The translations under genes were made by a program, and so were the position numbers. A model generated the notes under the pieces. It made no database searches. It saw nothing but the letters and a program-made list of their open reading frames with translations, and was not told where the DNA came from. A DNA stretch of 64,000 nt from Camarhynchus parvulus (lineage: Eukaryota > Chordata > Aves > Passeriformes > Thraupidae): contig NC_044600.1 of NCBI RefSeq assembly GCF_901933205.1, positions 5,246,501 to 5,310,500 on the forward strand, written 5' to 3'. The number at the start of each line of letters is the position of its first letter. Position 1 is the stretch's first letter. Shown piece after piece: positions 10,401 to 20,585 of the stretch.

Positions 10401-13400
10401 CCCAGGAGAACTCCCTGGGTGACCGCGAGTGGGTCGAGTTCCTCTGCGCCTCCCTCAAGACCCTCATGGCCATCGACTACAGAGTGGTAACAGCAGGCAC
10501 AGCCAGCCCTGGCAGCCCTGGGGGGCTGGGTACCCGCAGCCATCACCCCACAGCTCCCACCCCAACCCCCAGGTCCTCCCCACCCCAAATCAGGCCAGGG
10601 AACATCCTGTGCCCCATGAGAGCTGTCCCCGGGAGTCAGGGTCACACTGACCTACCTGTGGGTCCAGCCCCATCCTCCTGGCCGTGGGGCAGGATGGGGG
10701 GCAGGCAGGCTGACCCCCTGCCCCACCACAGGTGGCCCTGCAGTGCCTGTGGAGCATCAAGATCGTGGTGCTGGCGAAGCCAGAGCACCAGCGGCGCATC
10801 AGCCACGTCCACACCTCCAGCGTGAAAACCGGGATCGCCAACACGCTGGGTAGGGAGGGGATGGGGCTGGGAGATGACCCCGAGGGAGGGGACAGCCCGA
10901 GGGCCAGCACAGGACCCCTGGGCTCCCCCAGAGCTCAGTGGTGACACATCCCTGCAGGGAACAAGGGAGCTGTGGGTGTCTCCTTCCTTTTCAATGGGAC
11001 CTCATTTGGTTTCGTCAATTGCCACCTGGCCTCCGGCAGCGAGAAGACCCACAGGTGATGCAGGGATCGGGGGGGTGGGGCTGCCACGGGGCAGGTGGGT
11101 GTCTCAGGGGGCTGGAGGAGCCCTGAGGGGCTGTGAGGCTGCCCCTGTCCCCACCTGGCAGGAACAGAATTAAGAGTGAGGTGTCCCCGGGGTGGCTCAT
11201 GCGGTGCTGCTGTCCCCCTGCAGGCGTAACCAGAACTACAGCGACATCCTGCACTCCCTGGCCCTGGGGGACAAACGTCTGGGGGGCTTCGACCTCACCC
11301 TGCGCTTCACCCACCTCTTCTGGTTCGGGGACCTCAACTACCGCCTGGACATGGACGTGCAGGTGGGACCCTGCGGTGCCAGGCTGGGGACAGCAGGGGG
11401 AGAGGAGCCTGGGGGGTCACTGTCCCTTCCCTGGCACAGGACATCCTCAGCCACATCGTCAAGAAGGAGTTTCAAGCCCTCCTGGCTGTTGACCAGCTCA
11501 ACCTGGAGCGGGAGAAGAACAAGGTGTTCCTGCGGTTCAGTGAGTGTGGGGACACGGGCGCTGCTCCTCCTGCTGAGACAGTGCCAGCAGGGTCCCCACA
11601 GCCCTCCCCATGTCACCCCAGGCTCTCAAGGTCCCCTCTCCTGGCACAGCCCTGCAGGAGGTGCTGAGAGCCTGGGGGACCTTGGCGAGCACCGGGCCAG
11701 AGGTGCCAGCCATGGGTGTGAGCCTGCTGTGGGGACCATGGCACCCCACGGGGACAGGCAGGGACCATGGCCCCCATGCCACCTGCGTGCCCTGATTCCA
11801 GGTGAGGGCGACATCTCCTTCCCTCCCACGTACCGGTACGAGCGGGGCACCCGAGACACCTACGTGTGGCAGAAGTCCAAGCCCACAGGGGTGAGTCCAG
11901 AGGCATCCCTCCAAGCAGGACATCTCTGGGGACAGGGACAGCAGGGTGCTGAGGGGGCTGCGTGGTGACGCTCGGTCCCCACAGCTCCATCAGCCTGTTC
12001 CCTACCAAAACAGGGTCTGGGCAGGAGGGAACTCACTTTTTGGGGTGCTCTTCTGGGCAGGGGAACCCAGACCTGAGAGGCTGCTGGACCAGCTGCTTTC
12101 TCTGTTTGTAGATGAGGATCAATGTCCCCTCGTGGTGTGACCGCATCCTGTGGAAGTCACACCCGGAGACCCACGTGGTCTGTAACTCCTACGGTGAGTG
12201 AGACCCTGGGGACACAGCAGCCAGGGGTGGTCAGTGCTGCCCAGGACCCCAGGGCTCTGGGACCCTCCCCAAGCTGCCCCTCCTGCCATCCAGGCTGCAC
12301 CGATGACATCGTGACCAGTGACCACTCACCTGTCTTTGCCACCTTTGAGGTGGGAGTGACGTCGCAGTTTGTGCCCAAGGAGGGTAAGGGCTGGGGTCTG
12401 CCACCCCTCAGGCCGGGTTTGGGGTGGCCCTGGCACACCCTGACCTGCCAGGGCCTGTCTGCAGCTCCTGGCTCTGGCCCCGAGGCGCTGGCCTGCATCG
12501 AGTGGGAGAGCATCGAGGTGATCCTGAAAACCACGAGCCGCAGCAAGTGCTACATCGAGTTCCATTCCTACTGCCTGGAGGGTGAGAGGGTGCCTGGGGT
12601 GCTGGGCTTGGCTGTGGGGGTGACCTGGCCTGGCTGGAGCTGTGTGCCCCTCTGTCCCCCCCAGAGGTGCAGCGGAGCGGGGAGAACACCTTCCAGAACT
12701 GTGACATCCCTGGGTTCCTCAAGCTGGGCTGGTCCTCCAAGCATCTGCCCGTGGTGCGCAGCCCTGGAGCATCCTCACCCCCATCCCTGCCTCTGTGTCC
12801 TGAGCCCCAAGGGGAGCTGCAGCTGTCACCAACACCCAGGACAGAGCCTCCCTGTGCCCCCCACCCCTTAGCAACCCCCCCAAGCCTGCCCTCTCTGTGC
12901 ACAGCTGAACCCCATCCTGCCCGACCTGGAGTACCTGGGGGACCAGCACCTGCTCCTCAGCATCAAGGGCGTGGAGAGCTGCGAGTCCTATGGTGTGTGG
13001 GGATGGTGACACTGGGGCCACCATGGTGGCGGGGGTGCCAAGCACAGCCCCCCAGGTTACAGCCTGCTGGAGGTAGTGGGACCGTGGCACCCACCCTGCT
13101 CCTGGTGCTGCTGCTCACGGGGGGCTCCCGTGTCCCCCGAGCCCCGGGGGCTGACGCTGTGCCCGCAGGCGAGTGCTGCCTGGCCCTGAGGTCAGCGATC
13201 GGCACCACGGCCCAGCAGTTCGAGACGTTCCTGTTCCACCGCGGCGAGGAGACGGGCTCCGTGCGCGGCTGGATGCGGGTCCGGGTGCCCCGGGGCCGGA
13301 GCGGCACCCGCGAGCGGCTCTACGGTAACGGCGGCCGCACGCAGCCCCCTCCCGGTGCTCGGGGACATCCTGGGCCACGTTTCCCTCTGGCCCCGGGCCG

Positions 13401-14145
13401 TGGGGTGAGGCCAGACCTCGCTGCCTTTGCAGAGTGGATCAGCTTTGAGGAGGAGGATGCTGAGCCGGCGGCGGAGCCCCCGACGTGCCCCAAGCCAGCC
13501 CCGCAGCGCCTCAGGTACCCCGGGCGGGCTCGGCCGTGCCGCAGCCCCGCACTGGGGGGATGCTGAGCCCTTTCCCTCTGTGCGCTTCGCAGGAGCCGCC
13601 CCCGCAGCCTCCCGGAGCCGGCCACAGGCTACACCAACCCTGCCTACTTCATCTTCGAGGGGGTGCCCAACGCGTGGCTCCCGGCCCCCGGAGAAGCCCC
13701 CAGGAGGCACGGAGAGGGCCCGGCCGGGGGCCAGCGCTGCCGGAGCCCCGCTGGAGCGCGGGGCCCGTTATCCTCAGAGGAGGAGCCGTGGTGTGGCCGG
13801 CCCCGCTCTGGGCCGCTGAGCCCGTCCCCTGGGCACCCCCTGAGCCCTCCCAGAGCGGGCCACCACAAGAGACCCAGATCAGCCGTCCTGACGAGGGACG
13901 CGCTGGGGCTGGGCGATTGCTCGCTGTATGCGGCCACTCACCTGAGCCAGCTGGACCAGATGTCCCGGCAGGGCAGGGGGGACAGGCAGGAGCTCCCGCC
14001 GCGCCAGACCCAGCACGCCCTGGAGCCGCCACCGCGGCCCTGCCGGGAGGCGCCGAGGCCGCTCGGGAAGCGGGGAGCGCTCGGTGCCTTGGACCTGGAG
14101 GCTCAGCCTGCTCCGCCCGCCGACCTGCAGCCGGCCAGGATGTAG
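4413..14145 (+). CDS. INPPL1-like: SHIP2-like phosphatidylinositol-3,4,5-trisphosphate 5-phosphatase, 25 coding exons, no SAM domain
   Basis: The predicted protein has 1064 residues. An SH2 domain (about 5-105) has FLVRDSES. The 5-phosphatase domain (about 388-700) has GTWNMG, FWFGDLN (about 569-575), PSWCDRILW (about 652-660) and TSDHSPVF. A C2-like region follows, then an NPAY motif (about 896-899). Coding exons: 4413-4549, 7328-7391, 7943-8075, 8158-8275, 8352-8489, 8632-8719, 8841-8927, 9070-9177, 9266-9380, 9529-9635, 9830-9932, 10290-10486, 10732-10849, 10958-11054, 11224-11362, 11440-11539, 11802-11890, 12112-12193, 12294-12383, 12465-12581, 12665-12753, 12905-12992, 13169-13324, 13433-13514, 13593-14145. 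Every exon joins in phase (3195 nt). Such enzymes remove the 5-phosphate from PtdIns(3,4,5)P3 at the membrane and damp PI3K signalling. The catalytic core resembles SHIP2 more than SHIP1. The SHIP2 C-terminal SAM domain is missing: the last exon runs to a stop about 165 codons after NPAY. It could be a third SHIP paralogue or a diverged INPPL1. The start codon is the ATG just before the SH2 domain; noncoding 5' exons are likely. Confidence 0.92.
4850..5403. repeat. Duplicate block A, copy 1, in intron 1 of the SHIP2-like gene
   Basis: These 554 bases match 6783-7269 almost base for base. The main difference is the number of units in an internal minisatellite of about 16 bases (CTGCTCTGCACCCTTC-type). 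There are about seven units here (about 4950-5055) and about three in the other copy. Both copies lie in the same intron. Confidence 0.9.
5404..5857. other. Unique intronic spacer between duplicated blocks
   Basis: This AT-richer sequence lies between block A copy 1 and block B copy 2, inside intron 1 of the SHIP2-like gene. I see no coding sequence and no match to other parts of the window. Confidence 0.4.
5858..6777. repeat. Duplicate block B, copy 2, inside intron 1 of the SHIP2-like gene
   Basis: This second copy of 153-1110 shows scattered substitutions and a rearranged CpG minisatellite (about 6461-6660). It abuts block A copy 2 directly, with only a few bases between them. Confidence 0.85.
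6692..6701. promoter_or_regulatory. NRF1-type palindrome in block B copy 2
   Basis: The same GCGCATGCGC as in copy 1 is kept intact, although neighbouring bases differ between copies. Confidence 0.5.
6783..7269. repeat. Duplicate block A, copy 2, in intron 1 of the SHIP2-like gene
   Basis: This near-identical copy of 4850-5403 ends 58 bases before exon 2 of the SHIP2-like gene at 7328. Copy 2 therefore has the native exon-proximal position, and copy 1 or the B-A junction marks the rearrangement. Confidence 0.9.
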
Positions 14146-14284
14146 CGACAGCTGTGCCCTGCGCAGCCTGGAGCCCTCGCAGCTGCTCCCTCCTGCCCAG
14201 CCCTGCCCAGTGCTCCCGGAGGAATTTCCCTCCAGCACAGCTCCCCAGGCTGCTGCGCTGCTTCCCTTTGTTCTCACTCTCCAG

Positions 14285-14290
14285 AATAAA
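14285..14290 (+). other. Polyadenylation signal AATAAA of the SHIP2-like gene
   Basis: A canonical AATAAA lies about 140 bases after the TAG stop and is followed by a GT-rich stretch, as expected for a downstream element. The 3'UTR would be about 160 bases, which supports 14145 as the true end of the gene. Confidence 0.75.
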
Positions 14291-16538
14291 GCGTCGGGTG
14301 TGTGTTTGCTCACCTGCTTCTGCGAAAGAGCAAGCAGAAAAGTGCCGAGCCAGGCGGGGAAAACACCAAAGCATTGCCCCAACAGCTCTCTGCATCCCAT
14401 GGGAATCGTGTACGTCCCATGGGAATCCTGCACATCCCAGCCCTCGAGGCTGCCCTTACCCATGGCAAAGCTGGCGGGTGTCACAGCCCTCGACCCCCTC
14501 TGCTCACGGAGAGGGGCACGTCCTCAAAAACACAAGGATCCGGCCGTGTCCTGGCTGCGCCGCACGAGCGGCGGCCCCGGTTTGGGGACACGATGCCCGG
14601 GCTGGCCTCAAGGTGGCAGTGGCCACCTTTGTCCCCAGGATCGCCCCGCAGGGCTGGCGGCCAGCGCACAGCACCGAGGGCACTGCGGGACCCCAGGGGC
14701 AGCGGGGCTGTCCTGGGACGGGCGAGGGGCCCTAGGGATGGGGGCTGCGACCCTCGTGGCTGAGGAACTGTGCTCTCCATGAGAGAGGGGCCGTGGTGGC
14801 CACGGGCAGAGGGGCACAGTCCATGGGCGAGGGACTATGGACCTTGTGGTTGAGTGACCACGCTCCCCATGGGTGGAGGGAAGTGATCACCACGGGCGGG
14901 GGGACACGGTGCCAATGGATGAGGGGCTGTGCCCTCGTGGTGGAGGAGCATTTCCCTTTCTTGAGGAAAGGGCTGTGACCACATGGGAGAGGCCACCATG
15001 CCCCGTGTCCAGGGACTGCAGGTGGCCCAAAGCCTGCGAGGGCAACAGAGGGATGGGAGCGCAGTGGGGCTGAGCCCTGCGGCAGCTCCTGCCTCCGCCT
15101 CTGCCCGCCTCCAGCCCTGCCTTCCCTGGGCACTTTGCTCCCGGCCGCGGGAAGCGGGAGCGGGCACACTCGGCACGGCAGGGCACGGCCAGGGCCGCCC
15201 ACAGCCCCCCGGCATGGCCCCGTCCCGCGTGGGGAACAGGCTGTCCCCGTGGGGGCCCCACTCCTGAGAGCCGCCCCGGTCTGCAGGTGAGCCGGGACAG
15301 CCCCTGACTGGTGACAGCCGGGAGGAACAGCCCTGCCATGTCACGAGGTCCCAGCTGGGCTCTGGGGTGAGGGACAGCGATGGGACCTGCAGGGCTGGGT
15401 GGGTGCAGGGTGGGGGCCAGCCAGTTCTCACCAGCCCCCCAAATCCCTCTGTACCCCCTCCTCTCTAACATGCCACCTCTTTCCTCTGTCACTGAAGGCC
15501 TTCATCTGTCCCAGCGTGCCCCCCTCCTCTCCTTCATCCTCCTCTCCATCCCCCGAATCTCTGTCTCATCATGGGTTGGAGCTGCCCTGGTGCTGCTGTG
15601 GCTCAGCCCGACACCGTGGGCTCCTGCCTGCTCCCAGCGAGGTGGGGACAGGGCCAGCCCAGCAAGGCTGGAAGGGAACCCTCACCCCCACCCTGCCAGG
15701 GTCACCTCGGGCCAGGGGATGGGGTGGACAGCGAGGGAAACGCCCGACCCTGCTGGTGTCCCCAGGGAGGTGTCCCGGCAGAGCGTGCCTTGGCTGCTCT
15801 TCCAGGCCAGGGGAAGGATTGGAATTAGGTCACATCCCCTTGTGCCGGGGCTTTGGCTGCACCAACCACGTGGCGATTAGGGACAAGGGTCCTTCTGCAG
15901 GATGTTTTGCATAATTTCTCCTTGTTTTGCAATTTCCAAGGGCTTAGGCGAGGAGAAAAGCCCTGCTTTTCCCATGCTCCAGCAGCAGCCGGTCCCAGGC
16001 TCACCCATCCCTTGGCAGCTGCTCCAAAATCTGCTCTCACCTCCCCTCTCCGAGCTCCTGCTGCTGCTCCATGGTCCCCAGCACCACCATTCCCATCCTG
16101 TCCCATCAGCAGGACTATGGCTCCAGGGCAGATTCTGCTCTGGTGTTGTCCCACTCCTCCATTTTACTGGAGCCTTTCCAACACCTCCCTGAATCCCCAG
16201 GGCTGGGGGAACCCTCAGATCCCACCAGGACTGGTGCTGCCAGCAGGGCCAAAGGACAGTTCTGGCTGGGAACATCTGCAGGACCAGGAGCCAGGGAAAA
16301 GCTGCCAATCCTGTGGCCAAGGGCATCGTGTGCCCTCAACGCGTGTCACACGGCTGGCCCCTGCCCCTTCCCACTGACCCATGGCTATTGCTGCCTTTTC
16401 CAGAACTCCCCTTGCTGCTTCCTGGGGAAAACTCCAAAGACACCATCCCTGGGGAATGTGCCTGCCATGGACAAGGGGTTCTGCAGAGTTCCTTGTACAT
16501 CCATCCACAAAATGGGCAGAACAAGAGCATCACCTCTT
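14291..16538. other. Intergenic, between the SHIP2-like gene and P2RY4 (left part)
   Basis: No gene is recognised. From about 14750 to 14960 there is a degenerate GC-rich tandem pattern built on GTGGCCACGGGC / GAGGGGCTGTGG-like elements. The many open frames on both strands are compositional. Confidence 0.4.
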
Positions 16539-16722
16539 CCTGCAGCACCTTCCATCTCCCTGCTCCAAGTCCTCTTCCTGCAGCAACTTCAATGTCCCTG
16601 CTCCAATTCTTTTTCCTGCAGGACCTTCCATCTCCCTGCTCCAATTCCTTTTCCTGCAGCATCTTCCACCTCCCTGCTCCACATCCTTCCCCTGCAGTGT
16701 CTTCCATCTCCTGCTCCAACAA
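16539..16722. repeat. 38-bp minisatellite, about 5 copies
   Basis: The motif CCTGCAG recurs at exactly 16539, 16577, 16615, 16653 and 16691, a constant period of 38 bases. Each unit also carries CTTCCATCTCCCTGCTCC or a near match. Confidence 0.9.
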
Positions 16723-18565
16723 TCAGTCCCAACTCTTGGCTCACACCTCGATCTCTCCTCAAAAGCCCACAGCCAAGGATAGTTTTGCTAGGAATGTCAG
16801 CAAGAAATAGGAATGGGGCTGGTGGTGATGTGTCCTCAGGCTAGACCAGTCTGATTCATTAATGTCAATCACTGATTTTGGTCATGACTAAGATGAGGAA
16901 GCAAGAAACTTGTTAAGATATAACTTGCCAAACGTCATCTTCTGCATTTCTATATTTCGGTGGTTATCCTCAAAGGAATGTGCTTGGGAATGGTTAAATC
17001 CCACTGCTGACTGTGCTCAGGCTGTGTCAGCTGCCAGAAGCTGGGTGCCTGTGCTCTCCTCTGAGCAGTCCAGCAGTCCACAGCTGCTCAGGATTTTTCC
17101 TCATGCATTTTTCACACTTGATTATTAACTTTTATGTACTGTCTTCTCCATATCTGAATTGGTTGGTGACCTGTGTCACGAACACTGATCCTGCAGCAGC
17201 TCTGCTCTGGTCAGGCTCAAAGCTTTGTGATCCTTTGCACTCAGAGGCTGGAAAACGAAACAAAATCTCCTGGTCCCTCATGTCCTCAGCAGCTTGGGGA
17301 CATGTGGCTGCCAGGCCAGGACCACCACTGGCACCATGCTGGCAAGCTCGGGTTTTCCTACCGCCTGTTTTCCCTCCTAGTTCTGAGAAAACAAACCAAG
17401 TTCTCCCCACTGTTAATGTTTGATCAGGACCTGCCTGTTGCTCTCTGAACTCATCCTTGCAATAAAGGCGAGAGCTGTGGCGGGCCAGGAGCTGCAGGGT
17501 GTTGGATGTGGGCCCGGAGCTCAGCCCGCAACTCAAACAGAGCCCCGGGAGCAGGGCTGGAGGGGCCCTGGCTGTCCCATCTGCCTGCTGAGTCATTTAT
17601 GGGCATCTCTGTCAAGCCCAGGTGTCTCTGCAGGCAGGGCGTGGCAGGGATGATCCCACAGAGACACCCCAAAGCTATTCCTGCTGGGAGAAGCCTGCAC
17701 ATCCTCAGGGCAAAGGGAAACAGGAGGGGATGATGAGGGAGCCAAGGGGTGAAGGAGCCTGAGAAGATGTGTCCTTCCACCTTGCAGCACCAGCTCCAGC
17801 TAAATTGCATCCCTGTGCCCTGAGGCCTCCCCTGCCCTGGTGCCCATCACCTCCTGGGTGAGCTCTGGACAAAAGGAATTTTGTCAATCTAATAAGGTTT
17901 TGGCTACACCCTGATCTCTGCCAGCAGCTCAGCACTCCTGCTCCCAAGGTTACTCATCCAAGCATCCATCCTCTGTTGAAGGAGTCATTTCACCAGGGAT
18001 GGTGGAGGGTGTGGAGGGGTCAAGTCCCAGGCAGCCCTCACTGATCCTTTGCTGGACACCACGGTGGTGGCAAACCCTTCCTTTTCCCTCGAGAAGAGGG
18101 CTCTGAAGTTTGACAGCTTGTCTTCATGCCGACTTCCCAGGAATTCACAGATCCCAGCCTTTGATCCCAGCACAGCCAGGAGGGTCCTGCCTGCCTTGTG
18201 AGCTTGCTCTGCCTTGAGCTGGGACTTGGATCCGGCAGCTCCTCTCCACAGGGCTCAGCTCATCCTTCCCTACGGACAAACCCGGCAGCCAGCGGCTCCT
18301 CGCTGTCCAGGGACACTCTCTCCCAAAGGCTCCTTTAACAGCCCCCCCAGGATTTCTCCGGGCCACAACATTCCCCCAGACCAGCCTTTCTTCTCCTCCC
18401 GCCTTTCTTCTCCCAAGGAGCCCTCCGGGAGCAGCGGCATTGTCGGGATGGTGCCAATTAGGCTGAGGCAGCTTCCAAGAGGCTGCGCCGGCCCCGGCCG
18501 GGGGCTGCTGGCGCTCATCAGGGTCTCATTGTTCGGCGGCCGTGGGGCTGTGCCCGGCGGGGCCG
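16723..18565. other. Intergenic, upstream of P2RY4
   Basis: I see no recognisable gene. Composition shifts from AT-rich (about 16850-17200) to a CpG-rich segment (about 18440-18670) that probably belongs to the P2RY4 promoter region. Confidence 0.4.
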
Positions 18566-18640
18566 GCGCGGGGCTCTGTCCCCGGCGCGGGGCTCTGTCC
18601 CCGATGTGGGGCTCTGTCCCCGGCGCGGGGCTCCAGCCCC
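18566..18640. repeat. 20-bp GC-rich tandem repeat upstream of P2RY4
   Basis: About four units of GGGGCTCTGTCCCCGGCGC-type sequence occur in a row within a CpG-rich segment about 300 bases before the receptor start codon. Confidence 0.75.
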
Positions 18641-18692
18641 GGCCCGCTCCCGGCTCCGCGCAGCGCGGCAGTCCCCGCGTCAACTCAAAGGG

Positions 18693-18727
18693 GTAATTAA
18701 TGGGTGATTAATGGGTGATTAACGGAT
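18693..18727. promoter_or_regulatory. Triplicated ATTAATGGGTG-like element
   Basis: Three adjacent copies of GATTAATGGGT or a near match carry TAAT homeodomain-type cores, about 215-250 bases upstream of the P2RY4 ATG. A regulatory role is inferred only from repetition and position. Confidence 0.3.
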
Positions 18728-18940
18728 GCCAGTGCAGGGGCTGCGGAGGGGAGGCTTTGCCGAGCCCGCTCCCCCCGCGCGAGTTGAGAAAAACCAGAGA
18801 ACCATCAAAGTGGCCGGAGCTCCTGGAGGGGGAGAAAATCTGGCAGCTTTGGCTCCCTTCCACGCTTTGTGCCTGACAATGGTCGGGATCAGTGACTAGC
18901 ATGCTTTTACGAACTGCTCCCTAGGTCTGGCTGGCACACC

Positions 18941-20146
18941 ATGGCCACTCCGGTGAGGATGTTCCCAGTTTCCCTGTGGACGCTGACGCCGGCTCCCTGG
19001 CCAGGAGGGAACAGCACAGCAGCACCCGAGGCTAAGTGTGTCTTCGACGAGGAGTTCAAGTTCATCCTGCTGCCCGTCTCCTACAGCATCGTCTTCGTGG
19101 TGGGGCTGCCCCTCAACTCCTGGGCCCTGTGGATGTTCATCTCCAGGATGAGGCCCTGGAATGCCACCACCACCTACATGGTCAACCTGGCCCTCTCGGA
19201 CACGCTCTACGTCCTGTCCCTGCCCACCCTGGTCTATTATTATGCCGACCGCAACAATTGGCCCTTCGGGACGGGGCTGTGCAAGATCGTGCGCTTCCTC
19301 TTCTACGCCAACCTCTACAGCAGCATCCTCTTCCTCACCTGCATCAGCGTGCACCGCTACATGGGCATCTGCCACCCCATCCGCTCCCTCAAGTGGGTGA
19401 AGACCAAGCACGCCCGCATCATCTGCGTGGCCGCCTGGCTCGCGGTCATCATCTGCCTCATCCCCAACCTCATCTTCGTCACCACCAGCTCCAAGGGCAA
19501 CACCACCCTGTGCCACGACACCACCAAGCCCGAGGAGTTCGACCACTACGTGCACTACAGCTCCTCCATCATGGCCCTGCTCTTCGGGGTGCCCTTCCTG
19601 GTCATCGTGCTGTGCTACTGCCTGATGGCCAAACGGCTCTGCAAGCCCAGCTTCTCCAGCCCCGGCCTCCGCATGCCCTCCTACAAGAGGCGCTCCATCA
19701 AGATGATCGTCGTGGTGCTCGCCGTCTTCGCCATCTGCTTCGTGCCCTTCCACATCACCCGCACCCTCTACTACACCTCCCGCTACTTCCAGGCCGAATG
19801 CAGGACCCTCAACATCATCAACTTCAGCTACAAGATCACGCGGCCGCTGGCCAGCATCAACAGCTGCCTGGACCCCATCCTGTACTTCATGGCCGGGGAC
19901 AAGTACCGGGGCCAGCTGCGCCGCGGGGCTGCCCAGCGCCTCCGGCCCGTGCCCACGCTGGACCTGGCCCTGGTGTCACCCTTTGCAGACAGCCTCACGG
20001 ACGGCAGCCACGTGGCCAGTGTCACCCAAGGGACAGGGACAGCACACAGCAGAGGGGGGGGGGCGGGTGCTGAAGGGGTTTGCAGCCTCAGCTCTGGGCT
20101 CCAGGAGCTGCAGCCCCTCAGGGCACTCACAAGTGCCCAGCTCTGA
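18941..20146 (+). CDS. P2RY4: P2Y purinoceptor 4 (pyrimidine/purine nucleotide GPCR)
   Basis: A single coding exon encodes 401 residues. It is a class A G-protein-coupled receptor that senses extracellular nucleotides at the plasma membrane. Seven hydrophobic segments follow a short N-terminus with an N-glycosylation site (GGNSTA). Diagnostic stretches include ALSDTLYVLSLPTL in TM2, ISVHRYMGICHP (HRY in place of DRY) after TM3, CHDTTKPEEFDHYVH in extracellular loop 2, FVPFHITRT in TM6 and NSCLDPILYF in TM7. These match P2Y4 better than P2Y2 or P2Y6. The ATG at 18941 has a good Kozak context (CACCATGG), and a CCCTAG acceptor just upstream suggests a spliced 5'UTR. The last 30 or so residues lie beyond a run of ten G at 20054-20063 and are uncertain. 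The neighbouring DGAT2-like and IGBP1 genes repeat the human Xq13.1 order, which supports orthology. Confidence 0.93.
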   Translation: MATPVRMFPVSLWTLTPAPWPGGNSTAAPEAKCVFDEEFKFILLPVSYSIVFVVGLPLNSWALWMFISRMRPWNATTTYMVNLALSDTLYVLSLPTLVYYYADRNNWPFGTGLCKIVRFLFYANLYSSILFLTCISVHRYMGICHPIRSLKWVKTKHARIICVAAWLAVIICLIPNLIFVTTSSKGNTTLCHDTTKPEEFDHYVHYSSSIMALLFGVPFLVIVLCYCLMAKRLCKPSFSSPGLRMPSYKRRSIKMIVVVLAVFAICFVPFHITRTLYYTSRYFQAECRTLNIINFSYKITRPLASINSCLDPILYFMAGDKYRGQLRRGAAQRLRPVPTLDLALVSPFADSLTDGSHVASVTQGTGTAHSRGGGAGAEGVCSLSSGLQELQPLRALTSAQL

Positions 20147-20561
20147 GCTGCTCCTGCCCAGCTCTGCAGGGCTGAGGGCTGGAAGCCCCAGGTTGGTGCC
20201 AACCCTGCCCTGTGAGACTGTGGGAGGAGGGTGCTGGTGCTGGTCAGGGCAGGAGAGCCACCGGGCACTCACAGGAATGGGGAGGACACTGAGGAGGCTC
20301 TTTTGGGGCAGCAGGCTGGTGTGCCATCCCTGGCAGTCCCGGGGACACATGGGGCTGACAAGTCACTACAGAGAAGGGACACTGGTGCCTCCCTGGGCAG
20401 GCACAGCTCTTTCAGGTGACTCAGTGGTTACATGCAGAGACCAGACTGAACCTGGGGACAGAGCCCAGGCTGGGCGGGTTCTCAGAGATGTCCCTGTCAC
20501 ACTGCTGGCCTTGGCAGAGGGGGAGGGACATGGCCTGGGGCACTTGCTGCCCACGACCCCC

Positions 20562-20567
20562 AATAAA
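20562..20567 (+). other. Polyadenylation signal AATAAA, probable P2RY4 3' end
   Basis: A canonical AATAAA lies 416 bases after the P2RY4 stop, in a pyrimidine-rich context. It is the first such hexamer downstream on this strand. Confidence 0.6.
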
Positions 20568-20585
20568 GCCCCTTCCCCTCTCTAC

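Noticed and set aside
12667..13566. 299-codon frame within SHIP2-like exons and introns
   Set aside because: It reads through introns; the true exons are defined by splice sites and match SHIP2 in their own phase.
18896..19753. 285-codon open frame antisense to P2RY4
   Set aside because: It mirrors the GC-rich P2RY4 codons, is rich in Asp, Glu, His and Gly, and matches no family; the sense receptor explains it.
19036..20073. 345-codon frame in another frame of the P2RY4 exon
   Set aside because: A low-complexity His/Gln/Leu/Pro product of a shifted GC-rich coding frame.
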